Source: Rhipicephalus microplus (lineage: Eukaryota > Arthropoda > Arachnida > Ixodida > Ixodidae). From it: DNA of 64,000 nt. Of this stretch, positions 1 to 12,413 are shown in pieces (position 1 is the stretch's first letter; each line of letters starts with the position of its first letter). Both the position numbers and the translations under genes were made by a program. The notes below the pieces were generated by a model, which worked only from the letters and a program-made list of their open reading frames with translations, did no database searches and was not told the origin of the DNA. The stretch is taken from assembly GCF_043290135.1 (NCBI RefSeq), contig NC_134705.1:100380239-100444238 (forward strand), written 5' to 3'.

Positions 1-498
1 TCATCCTTAGTGTGTTGCTATATGCATTATTTCACGAAACGCTAATAAAAGGGGACGGGTCTCATTTTTTCTTCGGTGTATGGCCATAAATATTTACCCT
101 AAGATATCGCTAGTAAAGGAGGTTCAGCATGAAGGTATTAGAAGATTGCACGAGTTCTTTCACCGTGGCTTGCCGACGAGTCATATGCAAGGTGCTGTTT
201 TTGTATTGCTGACTGTTTTATGATTCCATGCCAATTCAAGCGTTTCGTAATAAAAATTCGCCCAGCCAAACTATTTTTCTCCTATTTAATTTGTGTTAGT
301 AGGGAGCTCTTACAGAACATTCTACATTGATAAATTATTCAGTACTACAAATTGTGACTCTAGGCATTCTGTTTTCAAGGTTTTCAAGTGCCACGTCCGA
401 GCTGCAATAAAGAACGACCCTGTACTGCACTGGTGATGGTACTAAGAGATTTTTCGGAAACCACCATTAATTTGCACTGGCGCAATTACTTGCCTGTG

Positions 499-499
<1 letters not shown>
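1..499. other. Non-coding stretch
   Basis: AT-rich intergenic or intronic sequence. No open frame, splice-flanked exon, tRNA-like head or retroelement motif is recognised here. Confidence 0.4.

Positions 500-546
<47 letters not shown>
500..546. repeat. (AC)n microsatellite
   Basis: Uninterrupted AC dinucleotide run of 47 bp. The His/Thr-rich and Cys/Val-rich open frames crossing it are translations of the repeat and are not genes. Confidence 0.97.
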
Positions 547-549
<3 letters not shown>

Positions 550-2650
550 CAGCTAATGTGCACAGCAAGCACCAGCATGAGCTTTTGAAATTGCATTTTG
601 TGCGAAGCTGTCGCTAAAATGAAAACGTACACATTTTCATCGACATGAAAATAAGAAATACAAAGAAACTGCATTCGCTACAAGCAAGTCACACACACGC
701 ACACCACAGAGAAGCGATCATGTTTCATCATACACATTGGAGCCATATTGTTAATTAGAGCACGGGTGAATATACGCTGCTTAAAATTTCTACTGGTTGA
801 ACAACGTGTAATAAAACCGTGTCTACTGTTGAGTCACATCATTTTTATTCTGTGAGTATTTCTTGCGTGGTAGTAGTAGTAGTAATTTAAAATAATGTGT
901 TTAATTACGCAAATTCCTCAAGAAAACCTGAGGATAAATTTGTTCGAAACGGTAAGTCCTTGTATATGAGCCAATGTTACTTAAGACCCCACAGTTGGAG
1001 GAAGAAATAGTCCTCTATAATCTGCTTTCTGTGCAAATGCTTCTGTCTATGGCAGTAAAGATGGAGTCTTGAACAGGTCCTAGCTCCCGCTTCGTGGGCC
1101 TTGCTTCATATAACCTGCGAAAAAGCATCAAATATAAGCAATTAAAAACATGATGAATGCACGTGATTGAAGCATCTTTTGTTTTTGTTTCGCAACACTT
1201 GACTACACAAACCGTGCCAAAGCCAGAAGCGTTTGTCAGACATTGTCAAGTGCCTGTTTTGTTTTTCTGGGAAATGTTTAGGAGGGACCTCGTACCACGC
1301 AATGTAGTGCAAATGGAGAAGTAAGGAACTCAAAGCGGAATCATCAATGCAGTATGCGATTGTTCAATTGAACTCGTACTTCTCAAGCTATAATAAAACA
1401 GGAATTTCCAGTCTAGATAATTTTTGAACTACAGCCTGTTTCTGAATGCATGGGAAAGTACTGGTACAGTTTCTCCACCTCCTCGACAGGTTCCTGCATG
1501 ATGCGAACAAATCCTCCAGCAGATCACTGCAGACCCATGCACTATTGATTGAAATTGTATCTTTTGTGTGCCATAGCGGCTTAATTGGACAATGAGAAGA
1601 TTCCGTGTTGAGCGCAGGCAGATTTCAATGGAGACTTCGTGTTCAGTGCACACAGATACCAATGAGAAGATTCCCAGTTGAGCGCACACACACCGGCTGA
1701 CTTGCGTAATAGACTGGTCGAGAGAGTATACCTGGCAGCACATTTGCATAGTAGAGCACTGACGCCTTTGGTTAGGCTTACGTAGAAGAGTTAAAAAAGA
1801 AAACATGCATGGCTTCCAACGTTTAGATAGGCGTAGTAAAAAGTTGATTTTGGAATGTAATAATGTTGAATTTACGACAGATCAGAAGCAGGAAGATGAT
1901 TTAATTTATCGTTCTGGGTCGAGTAAAATGTATCCTATACAGTCCCACTGGAAAGGGTATCTGCAGGTCGCGTTCCTTTAAAATTGGGTCGAAAAATTGC
2001 TGCCTGCGGGTAATTATTATAGCCCATGGCACGACGTCGAAACATCCGCCCCACCCACAACCATATCACAACCAACGGGGAAGGTGACTTGGCAGTTTTT
2101 AATTCTAACTACGTAAGAGACAAACAAACACTGACTGAATTTGTGGTCCCTACTGACCGATGAACAACTCCACGACCTGTTTCATTAGACGGTGAACAAC
2201 CTCGATGCGGACATTTCCGAGCTGGCTCTAAATGTTCAAGAGAAGTCAGATCGAAAAGTCTTTTCACGCTTTGATTTGTAACCCGTGTTTGTAAGTTGAA
2301 ACGTTGTGACGCGTGCATACTGAAATGAACACCGTTTGTATTGCACGCGTTTGAACCATTATCAATTCCCAAAACCTTTTTTCTTTGCCGGCAACTCCTC
2401 CCCCCCTTCCCTCACCCCAAGCTCCCAAGCTACCTCGGTTTGCCATCCGGGCACCGCCGTGTCGGCTTCATGAAACTCAGCCCTACACCGAAAAGGTTGC
2501 CGATCACTACTCTGAAGCATGTCACCGGTGACTGACGATGTTATAGCGAAAAGGTAAAATCACTTCTTTCACATCATGTAAGCAGCTATATTGATGAATA
2601 ATAAATCGACACGACACTCCACCTTCTTCACGTAAAGCCGTACTGAAACT
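547..2650. other. Non-coding stretch
   Basis: No supported gene. A short GTA trinucleotide run lies near 869-882 and a C-rich patch near 2399-2418. Open frames here (for example minus 1429-1806) show no recognisable motif and lack supporting splice or codon evidence. Confidence 0.4.
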
Positions 2651-2658
2651 CTGCGCTA

Positions 2659-2850
2659 TTGAACAAGATTTATCTCGAATTACAGCCAACTAATAGAGGT
2701 TCCTTCTACGATGATATAGCTAACTTGGAACATACCCTCTGCGAATGCCCCGCATTATGCTGTGGTGAAGTCATGTGGGTGCTATTACAAGCTCCGGAGT
2801 GGAGAAACAGTTATGGGCAGTCTGACGGTCCGCGACGCAGCAGAGACTAG
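2659..2850 (+). pseudogene. LINE ORF2 C-terminal fragment
   Basis: The short plus-strand frame contains LEHTLCECPAL, which matches the Cys/His signature (T-L/I-E-H-x-L-C-x-C-P) found near the C-terminus of I/R1/Jockey-type LINE ORF2 proteins. A minus-strand frame at 33302-33559 carries the same signature. Only this tail is recognisable; the reverse transcriptase part is missing. It ends exactly where the oligo-T (minus-strand A-rich tail) of the next LINE begins at about 2851, suggesting that LINE inserted here. The assignment rests on one short motif. Confidence 0.4.
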
Positions 2851-2985
2851 GTCTTTATTCTTTATTCATTCTTTATTAAAAAAAACCTTACAGGCCCCAG
2901 AACAGGGCATTGGGTAAGGGGGGGAGGAATCGGAATGGTACAGACAGGTAACGTTTACGGGCAGAATCAGTGCAAAAACAACGAA

Positions 2986-3107
<122 letters not shown>

Positions 3108-3264
3108 AACGTGATCACATTTTAGGCTATACAGGGCGAGGTAAATTTGAGGGAATACAGCACTTGTTGATATGAACATGGCGATAGGGGGATACATTTT
3201 AAAATAAAAGACAAGGGGAATGTAAAGCACCGTTACGCAATGCACTCAGAATACAAAAACAGGG

Positions 3265-4617
3265 TCACATGGTGAACAGAGTGAGTAGCTGACGGCGAAA
3301 TGTATCGGAATTAGATATGGAGGCTATGCAATCAGGGAGGTCATTCCAAAGACGAACGGCCCGAGGCAGTGGTGATGAATTGAATGCATTAGTTGAACCG
3401 TATATGCGCATGAAGCTGAACTGATTATGCAATCTGCGTGAAAAAGAGTGAGGTGTTTGAAGCTGAAGCCGCGTTCGTTTATTAGAGGTAATATATTTCT
3501 GGAACAGACAGAGAAGAGCAATACTGCGACGGCTATCCAATGACGGCAGCTGAAGGTCTGATTTAATTTGCGTTATGTTTGACGTGATGTCGTAGTTTCG
3601 TGATATGAAGCGGGCACCTCTATTTTGAATCTTTTCTACCATAATAATCAAGTAGTTTTGATGAGGAGACCAAATTGCTGAGGCGAATTCTAATATTGGC
3701 AGAATAAAGGTAAGAAAGGCTAGTTTTCGAATATTAGTAGGGGAATTTCTCAAGTTGCGGCGTAGGTAGCCCAGTGAACGTGATGCTTTGGCACAGGTAG
3801 ACTCGATATGTCAGGCCCATGAAAGATTCTCTGTGAGAAAAACACCTAGGTATTTGTAGGAAGAAGTGTGGGAAAGCATGGTATTGTTCAAATAATAGGA
3901 GAATTCAGAGTTTACGTGTTTACGGGTGAAAGACATTACCTCGCATTTTGTTAAGTTCAGTTTCATAAGCCACTTGTCGCACCAGTTACAAATATGGTTG
4001 AGATCTGCTTGAATGGTTAAGTGGTCATTACTGGAGTTTATAGAACGGTATATTATACAATCATCGGCAAATAGACGCATGCAAGAAGTAATCTCGGAAG
4101 GTAAGTCATTAATGTAGATTAAAAATAGTAAGGGCCCAAGGACGCTGCCTTGCGGTACGCCCGAACTAACAGAAGAAAAAGGGGACGCAAGATTGTTAAC
4201 AACAGTACACTGCTGTCGAAAAGAAATGAAGTTTCGAATCCAGGTTAATGTTAAAGAATCAAGTCGTAGAGCAGATAGCTTAGAGATTAGTCGGCAATGG
4301 GGCACACGATCAAAGGCTTTAGAAAAGTCAAGAAAGATACAGTCCGTTTGAAGGTTGCTGTTCATGTTTGAGTGTAAATCGGTGGTGAATTCAAACAGTT
4401 GTGTGTCACACGAAAATCCCTTGCTAAAACCATGCTGATTAGGAAAGAAAAAATTGTTCGTCTCGAGGTGATTGTACACGTGTGAACTGATTATGTGCTC
4501 AAGCATTTTGCTGCATAAGCAAGTTAAAGATATGGGTCGATAGTTGTCAGGCGAGTGAACATCTCCAGTTTTGTGAATTGGTTTTATCTTTCCTATTAAC
4601 CAGTCGTCCGGTAGCAT
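3265..4617 (-). pseudogene. LINE reverse transcriptase with one internal stop
   Basis: This ORF2 remnant encodes RT motifs in order: a DNYRPISLT block, the FLDFSKAFDRVPH block with an active-site Asp, GVPQGSVLGPLLFLIYINDLP, the catalytic LFADDCIIY (FADD box), and a YLGVFL block. A C-terminal block with WSPHQ and RLWNDLP follows. Positions 3811-4617 and 3265-3753 are open in the same frame, separated by a single TGA at 3811-3813 after which the frame continues open. So one nonsense codon, not a frameshift, breaks the surviving part. The frame also continues upstream of the first Met toward the truncated 5' end. The protein would perform target-primed reverse transcription in an intact element. 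This copy is probably dead because the N-terminal endonuclease is missing and the stop is internal. Confidence 0.85.
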
Positions 4618-4979
4618 GCCAGATGTAAGAGATTGGTCAAAAATTTGGCATATTATTTTGCTTGATATGGGGAGGGTATCTTGGAGTTAATGTTGTCAAT
4701 ACCGACTGATGTGGATAATTTTAGGTTGTTAATGAGTGATCCAATGCCTCCAACAGACGTGGGAGCACTGCGCAACGTGCTAAAGCTTCTTCCGAGGGAC
4801 CAAATGAAGTTCATTCATTCAGCCATCTATCCATCTAAGGCAGTCATGCACGTGGGTTAAAAGTCAAGCAGTGTTGGGGAGGGGAGACACGTGAGGCCGA
4901 CACAGAAGGTAAGGTGTGCAGCAAAAGTGCTAGCTGGCCTAGATGGAACGAACTCATCTTTTAGCCACTTTTTAACTAC

Positions 4980-5195
4980 TCAGTTGTTAGATTGTGCTTG
5001 TTCGTGTGTGCTCTTTCCTTCGCCCTTCTTTCTTTCGCGCAAGATAGTCAAAAGAGGTGGGCAGTATGAAGAACCTTGGAGAAATAGCGACGCCGCTGAA
5101 ATAACAGAACCAGGCGCACTGGTGGAATATAGGACAGGCCTTTGGCCTGCTGCAGGTCCAATCAGGCTGATGATTATAACTATTATGAAGATTAT
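4980..5195 (+). repeat. RTE-like LINE 3' end fragment
   Basis: The sequence around 5131-5190 (GGACAGGCC, TTTGGCCTGCTGCAGG, then AATCAGGCTGATGATTATAA) resembles the conserved 3' end of arthropod RTE-type LINEs, which read 'GGCCTTTGCCCTGCAGTGG ... CAGGCTGATGATGATG'. The open frame running through it (4891-5289) ends in GLWPAAGPIRLMIITIM, a typical read-through of that tail. The RTE assignment is from memory of the consensus and is moderate at best. Confidence 0.5.
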
Positions 5196-5199
5196 TGGG

Positions 5200-7140
5200 A
5201 AAGAATTTAAGCACTTGTACTATTGTGAGCCTTTCCAAAGTTGTAGACGCGGGCAAGCTCTGGATATAATTGTGAAAGCGAGGACATGAATTATTACATG
5301 ACACAAGGCGACATCTACGTGCATTGCGAGAGACTATGGGCTTAACCGACTGTCTGAGTAGTCAAGAGACGGCGCGTGCCCGTAAAAAAGAGATAAGGAG
5401 AAAGAGAGTTTGCGGAGAAAAGTCCAAACGAAGAAAGTATAGAAGAGCGAATGGCGAGGTTCATGAAAGGTATGCCTTCAGCGAGGCTACCGTACAGTGC
5501 GTATTGGTTTTGCAACAGTCATGAATCCCTCGGGGTGGAAGCGGTGGGAGCCAGTAATGCGCAATCATCACATTCTTCACCCAGGCAGTTTAAGCTTGCC
5601 ATCCTGATGCTAAATTGTGCCAGCGTATTTTTTATGAACATAGGCACTTTGTGAAAGATTTGCCGATGATGAGGGGATTCGTCGATGCTAGTTAACTGAG
5701 TTTCATACAATAACCAAGAAAAAAAATTGGCGCTATAGTCGTTGCGTCACCGTGGCAATGATGGGAAGTACAGACTTTGGCGAGTTTTTACGATTTATTT
5801 TCTGCAGCTTTAGTTTCATACTTCGCGCAGCGTGGATAGGTGCTGCGGCGGAAGGCACTCAAGCAGTGACTTTAGTGTTCAAAGAGGCTGAAGACCACTA
5901 GTTCTTTAGGTTTGCTATGATGTTGCAACTTTACAAGTGATAAAAGTTATATTTCACGACGGCTTTAGCGAAGTGTCCTGCACTTACCACCGTTCATATA
6001 TGTGTCGCCCAATGCCAGTGCCAGATATTGTATAGAGTAAACGCTTTCGTCTTGCGAAACTCGCTCAATCTATTGAAAAACGACAGTGAAGCGTCACGCA
6101 GCGTCACTTCTCCTCCGGCTTCCTGTCTTCGCAGCAAGACGAGAGATGCGTTCGAGGGCAGGTCACTTGCACAGACGCACCAGGTATCGCAACTGACGGC
6201 ACGTCAAGTGTTTCTCACTCGTTACAGTATTGTCATGTCTATAATTAGATACTGCTCAACTTCCTGGGGAAAACAAGGTGTTTGTTTTTGGTGTTGAAAA
6301 CTAAATGATTGACTATATTGTGATGCACAATATATAACGCGATTGCAGATCAATGTGTAGCTTGGTGACGGAGTTTGTCCAAGTTTCACTTCCATCTGGC
6401 GGTCATGCAAGACATTTGGTAGTAAGTTTAACATAGAAAAAAAACGAAGCAAGTAACAACTGAAGAAACAATTTACGTCACTTTGCTTTGCACTCTGCAA
6501 ACAAGTGACGCCAATCTCGAGGGCATCATCCAGCTGAAGCATATTTGAAGCATGTGCTTCCCGTCATTCTCAAGGTGCTACAGGTGTCGCTAAAGTAGCC
6601 CGCACAGACTCTAGTGCCATATTTTTCTTTAGGCATTGGAGTAAGAAATCATACCACTCTTACGCTTCATTCGTTTTTGGTCGACAAACTCGAAGAAATT
6701 AGAAAAGGGCATACCTGTTTGATAACTTGTAATACTTTTTTGACGGCCTATACAGCATCGCCAACGATGCATCAGCTGCTTTGGCTAGTGCAAACTTTGC
6801 ATCAAGTCAACAATACTTTGTAGACCACCCCCACTGCACAATTAACAAAGAGCTTGTCGCACACAGAGGGAGGTATCAACGTATGCAGGGCCCCCCCTGG
6901 AGTGTGAGACGAACATATGGGCTGATGCAGACTGTAGTTATGTTGATATCTCGTGAATATATTTAGAGTGTTTTCGCTGATAAAAGGTGGCGTGAAGACG
7001 GTGTCTGTGCTGTGTGGTCACACCTGTCACCGTTTATTTCGTGATCTGCAAATATTTCCGTCCTCTGGCGCCATTGGGTGTACCAAAAAACATCTAATAG
7101 ACAGACCTTGTGAGCCTTGCTTGCGCCTCTTAACACATGT
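5200..7140. other. Non-coding stretch
   Basis: No gene is supported. Several 60-106 codon frames occur on both strands without motifs, signal peptides or splice support. Confidence 0.4.
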
Positions 7141-7144
7141 TTAA
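7141..7144. repeat. TTAA target-site duplication (left)
   Basis: TTAA immediately outside the left terminal inverted repeat; the partner is at 7731-7734. Confidence 0.6.
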
Positions 7145-7730
7145 AGGGGCCCTGAAATATTTTTTTTCAAGTAACCAAGGAAAAAGTTCACTAGAAGGGC
7201 GTATTTCCTCACGAATGAAACGCCGCAAAAATTTAAGAATCCGTCCAGTACGAGTGAATTTGCAAAGGTTTCTCGCATGCTGCAATTGCATTCTCTCTTC
7301 TCTCGCCCCGGTGAAAGCGCGTGTGCTAAGCAGGAAGAGACGGCAGGGCTACAGAAAAATGTCGCGCGAGCTTCGTGACCTTGAGCACTTTATTTTTATT
7401 AATTTTTTCTTCGAAAATGCGGATTTTTCAGTGCGATCGCACGCGCAAGCATGGACAAGCAGCGGCCTTCCGCGCCGATCTCTGCAACGCGCGAGCGCGC
7501 CATGTTCAAATCAGCCAGTGGCTGATAGATGGGTCGTTGACGTGTGATTCTTGGGCATGTAACGCGATTTGTCGAGAGAAGAGAAAGCAATTTTTAGCTT
7601 ATTTTGATCATTTCTTGTGAATTCCAAGCCGCGTGTTGTGCTATAATAGTTGGTTCGCGTGTTGTCGGGAGCCTGTACTGCCAATCGGCAGCGTTTTCTG
7701 GCAATGCTCAAAAACAGTTGCAGGGCCCCT
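7145..7730. mobile_element. TTAA-flanked MITE-like element
   Basis: A 586-bp segment bounded by perfect 10-bp terminal inverted repeats, AGGGGCCCTG at the left and CAGGGCCCCT at the right. The similarity extends imperfectly inward (GAAATATTTTT versus GCAACTGTTTTT read from the other end). Both ends are flanked by TTAA (7141-7144 and 7731-7734), which fits a TTAA target-site duplication such as piggyBac-type transposases make. No transposase frame is present inside, so this would be a non-autonomous (MITE) copy. The frames 7137-7547 and 7375-7620 lie in it but show no known domain. Confidence 0.7.
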
Positions 7731-7734
7731 TTAA
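7731..7734. repeat. TTAA target-site duplication (right)
   Basis: TTAA immediately outside the right terminal inverted repeat; the partner is at 7141-7144. Confidence 0.6.
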
Positions 7735-10700
7735 CGGTTTTAATACACAAAAGAACATGTGTTTTGTATTCAAACATTCGTGTTTGTGCGCGCATATGTG
7801 TTCGGGCATTCTGACCATCCTAACATTCCTAACATATTAGGATGCCATGGTTTTTGTGTTCAGATAAAATTACATCGAAGGTTTCGAGGTATTGAATTCT
7901 AAAGGGAAGAAAACGAGGATTTTCTACAACCTAAACAAAGACCTAACTTCTGCGAAAATAAAAACTCCGAAAAAATAAGCAACAAAAAACCACCCTTAGA
8001 GCTTAAATAAAAATGAAGTTCGCGAACATGGAGCACTCTTTCCGATTTTGTTACTGCAGACGCACAAGACAGAACATATCAATTTGCATTTGGGTTCCGC
8101 TACGCAATACATCATACAGCTCCTACAACTGTGCCTCATTGGTCGATCGCCTTATCAAGGTTCTGAAACTGTGATTTTCTAAGCTCAGATAACTTATGTG
8201 TGCATTTGTGAACATGGAGTGATGCATCACTGAAGCCCCCACGTAGTATTTGCAAACGATTCAGTTCCGACAGCAAATATTTAGGGACCGTGCTTGTAAT
8301 GCTAAATTCAACGTTAAATAATTTGTCTCAGCTAACGTTTACTCGTTAGAAAGCAGCCTTACCAGAGGAAGTCAAAATTTTTTAAAATAAAAAAAATGTG
8401 TGGCGTACAAGTTGAAATGGTATCTTGATTCATCAATTTATGGAAGTTTAAAGATGTAGTTGATATAGTTTACTTATCTTCGCACGCAGCATTACTTTAT
8501 GCAGTACAATAGAGTAGTAAACCGATTTCGGCAAGTTGGTACAGCCTTCTTTCAAGAAGTCTCCTGTGGTCCATTCTGACTTTCTTTGGGCTATTTCAAC
8601 AAAATATGTGCCCGCTTACCCAACTACAGCACTTTTTACGCCGCCTAAGCATATGCGAAAGACGACATAAGTTGAAGAAGCAATTTGCTAATATGAAAGC
8701 TCTCGCTATTTCAGTGAACTGCTGAATAAATTGCATGTTAGGTCTGCGGGGACCGATAAAGACCCTTTTCCGGCATAGTAATTTTTCTTATTCTCCTCAG
8801 GCGTGAAAGGACAACCGTGCCATGCCAAGAGGGGGGGGGGGGATTAAAAAGTGGTGTCGCACGCGTTTCGTTCCGCGTAGGCAAAGTAATGGGGCGTTCT
8901 GCTTCTATATAGAAGACTGAGCGAGTGGACCCGTAATAGAGCGCGGAGATTGCACCCGTCACCGCTGGGAGTCAAGGAGGGTATGTGCGTACACCTACCT
9001 GGAAGTGACCGATTAGGGGTCACTTACTCCGTTTCGCATGAGCCGTCTAGCTTCCGGGCGCAATTTCGGAAAGTTGTTCGGCCAGGTGGCTCCGGCTCAT
9101 CAGCGTAGCTTTCTTCTTTGCGAAAGCTTGCCTACGGCGCTAGTGTTAATGCCATTCGCGACGTGAGCGTTGCCTCTATCGCGCCGTGCACGATGCTTAG
9201 AGGGTGCCACGAGGGGCTGACGTGTGACGTCCCGCCACAGGAATGTACCTCTGGTTTTAAGCATCGTGGGTCATCCGATTTCTTTCTTTCTCTCTCTCTC
9301 TCTACCTCTGTTGGTTGCTCAAGTATCGAAGCTGCCTTTCAAGGTGATTGCCTGTTGACGAAACAATTTCGGGGTGAACAAACGTGAAGTGAGTTTCTCA
9401 ATGCGTCGCGAAACTGAAAATGATACTAATGACAGAAGCAAAGTTTGCTGCATAAGTTTTTCAAAGTCTTTCTCCATACCAAAAGCACTCGGCTTGCTGG
9501 AATCACATGCTTGGTAGGCGAGAAAAAGCGCAAAGAGAGCATGTGGGTGGTGACGTCGCCTTGAAGTTCCCACACCAATTTCCACGATGCCATAGGTTTT
9601 TACGGTGTCTACGTAGGACTACGTAGTTCTTCATCGACGAAAATGAAGGTAATTGCCCTGTGAGGCTGTCAGCGGTTTAACACAGGGAGTTGCAAAAAAT
9701 TTGGTTTAGCCAATGGTGTCATATTATGAAAAGTACATATTGAAATTTATGGCAAACGGGCATAAAATTTTCAGCTCCATGTTAGAAATGAAGTTTTATC
9801 CTCCATTTTAGTATTTTTAAGCCGACAATGGTGAAACTAGTATTGCTAAAGCTTGCCGCGTGCAGTTCATGAACCTGGACAAATTCAATGCCTTACGTTT
9901 GTATTCTTTTAAGGTTTTGCGGGATGCTGCTGTGATTCCAATCCGTGTAACATGTAAGTAAGAAATGGCTTTGTGCAGACATTATTGAGCGTTCACACAT
10001 CATAACATTTTGGTTACCCCAGAAGAACTGCAGGTAGTTTATAAGACCATATTTACTTCACAAATAATTGTCACTACCTTAGGTGGATGTTATCTTTATA
10101 GATATGTAAATGACCAAAAGGGAACACCTGTCAAAGTGTTTAGGTTTTTTTTTCTTTCAAGTAGCCTCTGTGTTCATAAAGTTCATGAAGAATTGTTTAG
10201 GCTCCCTCAGAGTGTAGCTGAAAATAATGATCGATTAAGCACTGACAGCGGTCTGACATACGATTGCCCGGCCTGAGCTGTTCTTCAGAAGGTACAGACA
10301 ACTAAATGAAATGGCATCACATGAAGGTGCAGCAATGAAATGGACCAACAGTGTTTCCGTAAATTGCACCCGTTTTTTCTAATAAACTTTGTTGAAGGTG
10401 GCCTCCTGTGTGTGTGCCTCTCTTTTCATGCAGCGTCCTATTTGCGCGTAATTTATCGAAATACGCAATGCTACTTTGCCAAGTTACAATAACATATGGG
10501 AATCAACACAGTTTGCACGAAAAAAACAAAACAAAACAAAAACAGCATGCATTCACATCTAGTGTTCACGAACAGAGGCGAGTGCATCTGCAACACTTCT
10601 GAATCAAGGGTGATCCTCTGTTTCTCTTCCAAGCGTACAAAATCGCCGGACACATAATAACCCTGAAGTTCCTACTTACTATAGCAGATCTATACCCAAA

Positions 10701-10960
10701 GAAAATTTACTCTGAGCAAGTGCGAGCTACTCATGTGTTATTCGATAAGTAAGAAGCGAGGAATAAAAAAGGGAGAAGCCAGGGAGAATAACTGGATTAA
10801 TTTGGCTACCCCAGGCCAGGACAAAAAAACGAGATAAATAAATTAGAGAGGCAAACAAAGAAAAAAAAACAGACAGGAAAAAGAAAAACATGACCAAATG
10901 CAGTGACACTTATATTGCGTTGGCACTGCACAATAGTGACTGACATTCACTCATAATAAT
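7735..10960. other. Non-coding stretch with a GC-richer island
   Basis: No supported gene. A GC-richer part (about 8730-9390) holds a 12-G run (8831-8842), a TATATAG inside a small dyad (CTTCTATATAGAAG, near 8899-8912) and a CT run (9289-9303). Promoter activity cannot be judged from this alone. Confidence 0.4.
8831..8842. repeat. Poly-G run
   Basis: Twelve consecutive G residues. Confidence 0.95.
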
Positions 10961-10962
10961 AA

Positions 10963-11105
10963 TTCTTGGGATTTAACGTCCCAAAACCACCACATGATTA
11001 TTAGAGACGTCGTAGCAGAGGGCTCAGGAAATTTCTGCAACTTGGGCTTGCTTAACTTGCCCCTAAATCTGAGCACATGGGCCAAAACATTCACATGGTA
11101 GCTTT
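10963..11105 (-). repeat. tRNA-derived SINE, Ruka-like, 5'-truncated
   Basis: The plus strand reads GGGATTTAACGTCCCAAAAC, CACCACATGATTATTAGAGA, then AAATCTGAGCACATGGGCC. This is the reverse complement of the SINE body seen complete at 52517-52766. The tRNA-like head is missing, so this minus-strand copy is 5'-truncated. It lies just downstream of the third cysteine-rich exon. Confidence 0.8.
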
Positions 11106-11289
11106 CCAAACAAAACACGAGTTCAAGGATGCGACATAAGATAAGAAATACTTGATAGGGGGCGTATCTACAGTTAACAATCTTCGAAGTCGCCTCGATT
11201 TTACCATTTTCATGTCTTACACTTGCGTTAGTCAGCCGTTACAAATTGCAGCCTTTCGAAAAGTGTATTCACGATTCAGCACACCATAC

Positions 11290-11391
11290 CACATTTGCAG
11301 TAGGGGCACTTTCCTCTCCTCTGCCTGACCAGACACCCGTACTCCTCTGGGCAGTTCCCGATCGGAGGACACGAAAGGCTTCCTACCAGCG
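11290..11391 (-). CDS. Cys-rich module exon C (antistasin/VWC-like)
   Basis: A putative 102-nt internal coding exon on the minus strand. It is preceded by a pyrimidine-containing acceptor ending in TTCGCAG and followed by a GTATGG donor, and both boundaries fall in phase 1. It encodes a compact module: SCPPIGNCPEEYGCLVRQRR followed by GKCPYCKCG. The six cysteines follow C-x4-C-x5-C-x8-C-x2-C-x-C, and QRRGKCPYCKCG is identical to exon B. Exon length and phase also equal exon B, which indicates exon duplication. If the donor is not used, the frame reaches TGA at 11276-11278, so this could instead be the last coding exon. Function is unknown. The C-x2-C-x-C end resembles antistasin-type inhibitor domains and, less closely, VWC domains. 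Confidence 0.65.
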
Positions 11392-12413
11392 CTGCGAATA
11401 GTGAAATGGAGCAGTACAAGCATCGAATAGGTCAGGGCATGGAAGCTGTAGCCCCTCTTTGTAATTAGAGAATAACGTTAAAAACGAAAAGCAAACACAG
11501 ACAAACAAATATTCTCGTGACAGAAACACTCGTGTTTGCAGTTTGTATGTCTTTTTTACAGATACGTTTGTATTGCTTACCATGAAATGCATCAAACTAA
11601 ACCAAAAAATTTGCAGTCTCAGTTGCTTAAAATATACGCCAAACTCTTTTTTGATCTCACCTTATGGGGACATAAACCATCAACAAAGGCATCAGTTCAT
11701 TTATGCTAACCTCTTCAATGACTATTCATTAATTGTCATGGGAGATGTAGCAAAAGCCTCAGAAGGTGCCTGGATATGTCTATGTCACCCTGACACTTTA
11801 TACATGCGGTGAAACTTAAAGACAGCGCACTATGTTCAGGGTCGTAGCCAAGCTCTCACATGTCTTACATGAGCTTGTTTATAGCCATGTGTAAGCTATA
11901 TAGCTACTCAGATCGGAATGCTAATAAATCTTCATTTTGGAGCATTAGACGTGACTTCGTGACAAAAGGTATTGTCCGAAATTCTCGTTCCTTGTGCGCT
12001 TGTTTCCGACATGCCAGAGCGCTTGAACTGTATGACATTTTGCCGTTAGTAAAAAAAAACCACATACACTGGAGAAACACGAACACAGCGACATACATAC
12101 GTGCGTGATTTTCACTAGCGGCCGAATGCCACATAAGAAGCACTGCCAACTCGGTCAATAACACAGCTGTCTTCTCAAGAGCAATTGAAGTAAGGAAGAT
12201 TATGAAGCCCATAACTGTTGATTGGATTTTATCAGCTAAAGAAAAAGGTCGTGTGCGAGTAAAGCATCGCGTAGTTTCAGGCTCTCATGGTGAGCCGATT
12301 CGCAAAGTAGCCGCCAATATATACCAGGCACATCGACAGTCGACTTCATCGTTCGTGGATATGACAGCTACCAATAATGATCCCAATGTGTTCCGGATGT
12401 GAAATATGCTCAC

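Noticed and set aside
388..674. Overlapping frames with His-Thr and Cys-Val repeats
   Set aside because: They are translations of the AC microsatellite on the two strands.
12202..12402. 66-codon plus frame opposite exon B
   Set aside because: No motif, and it only partly overlaps the better supported minus-strand exon and its flank.
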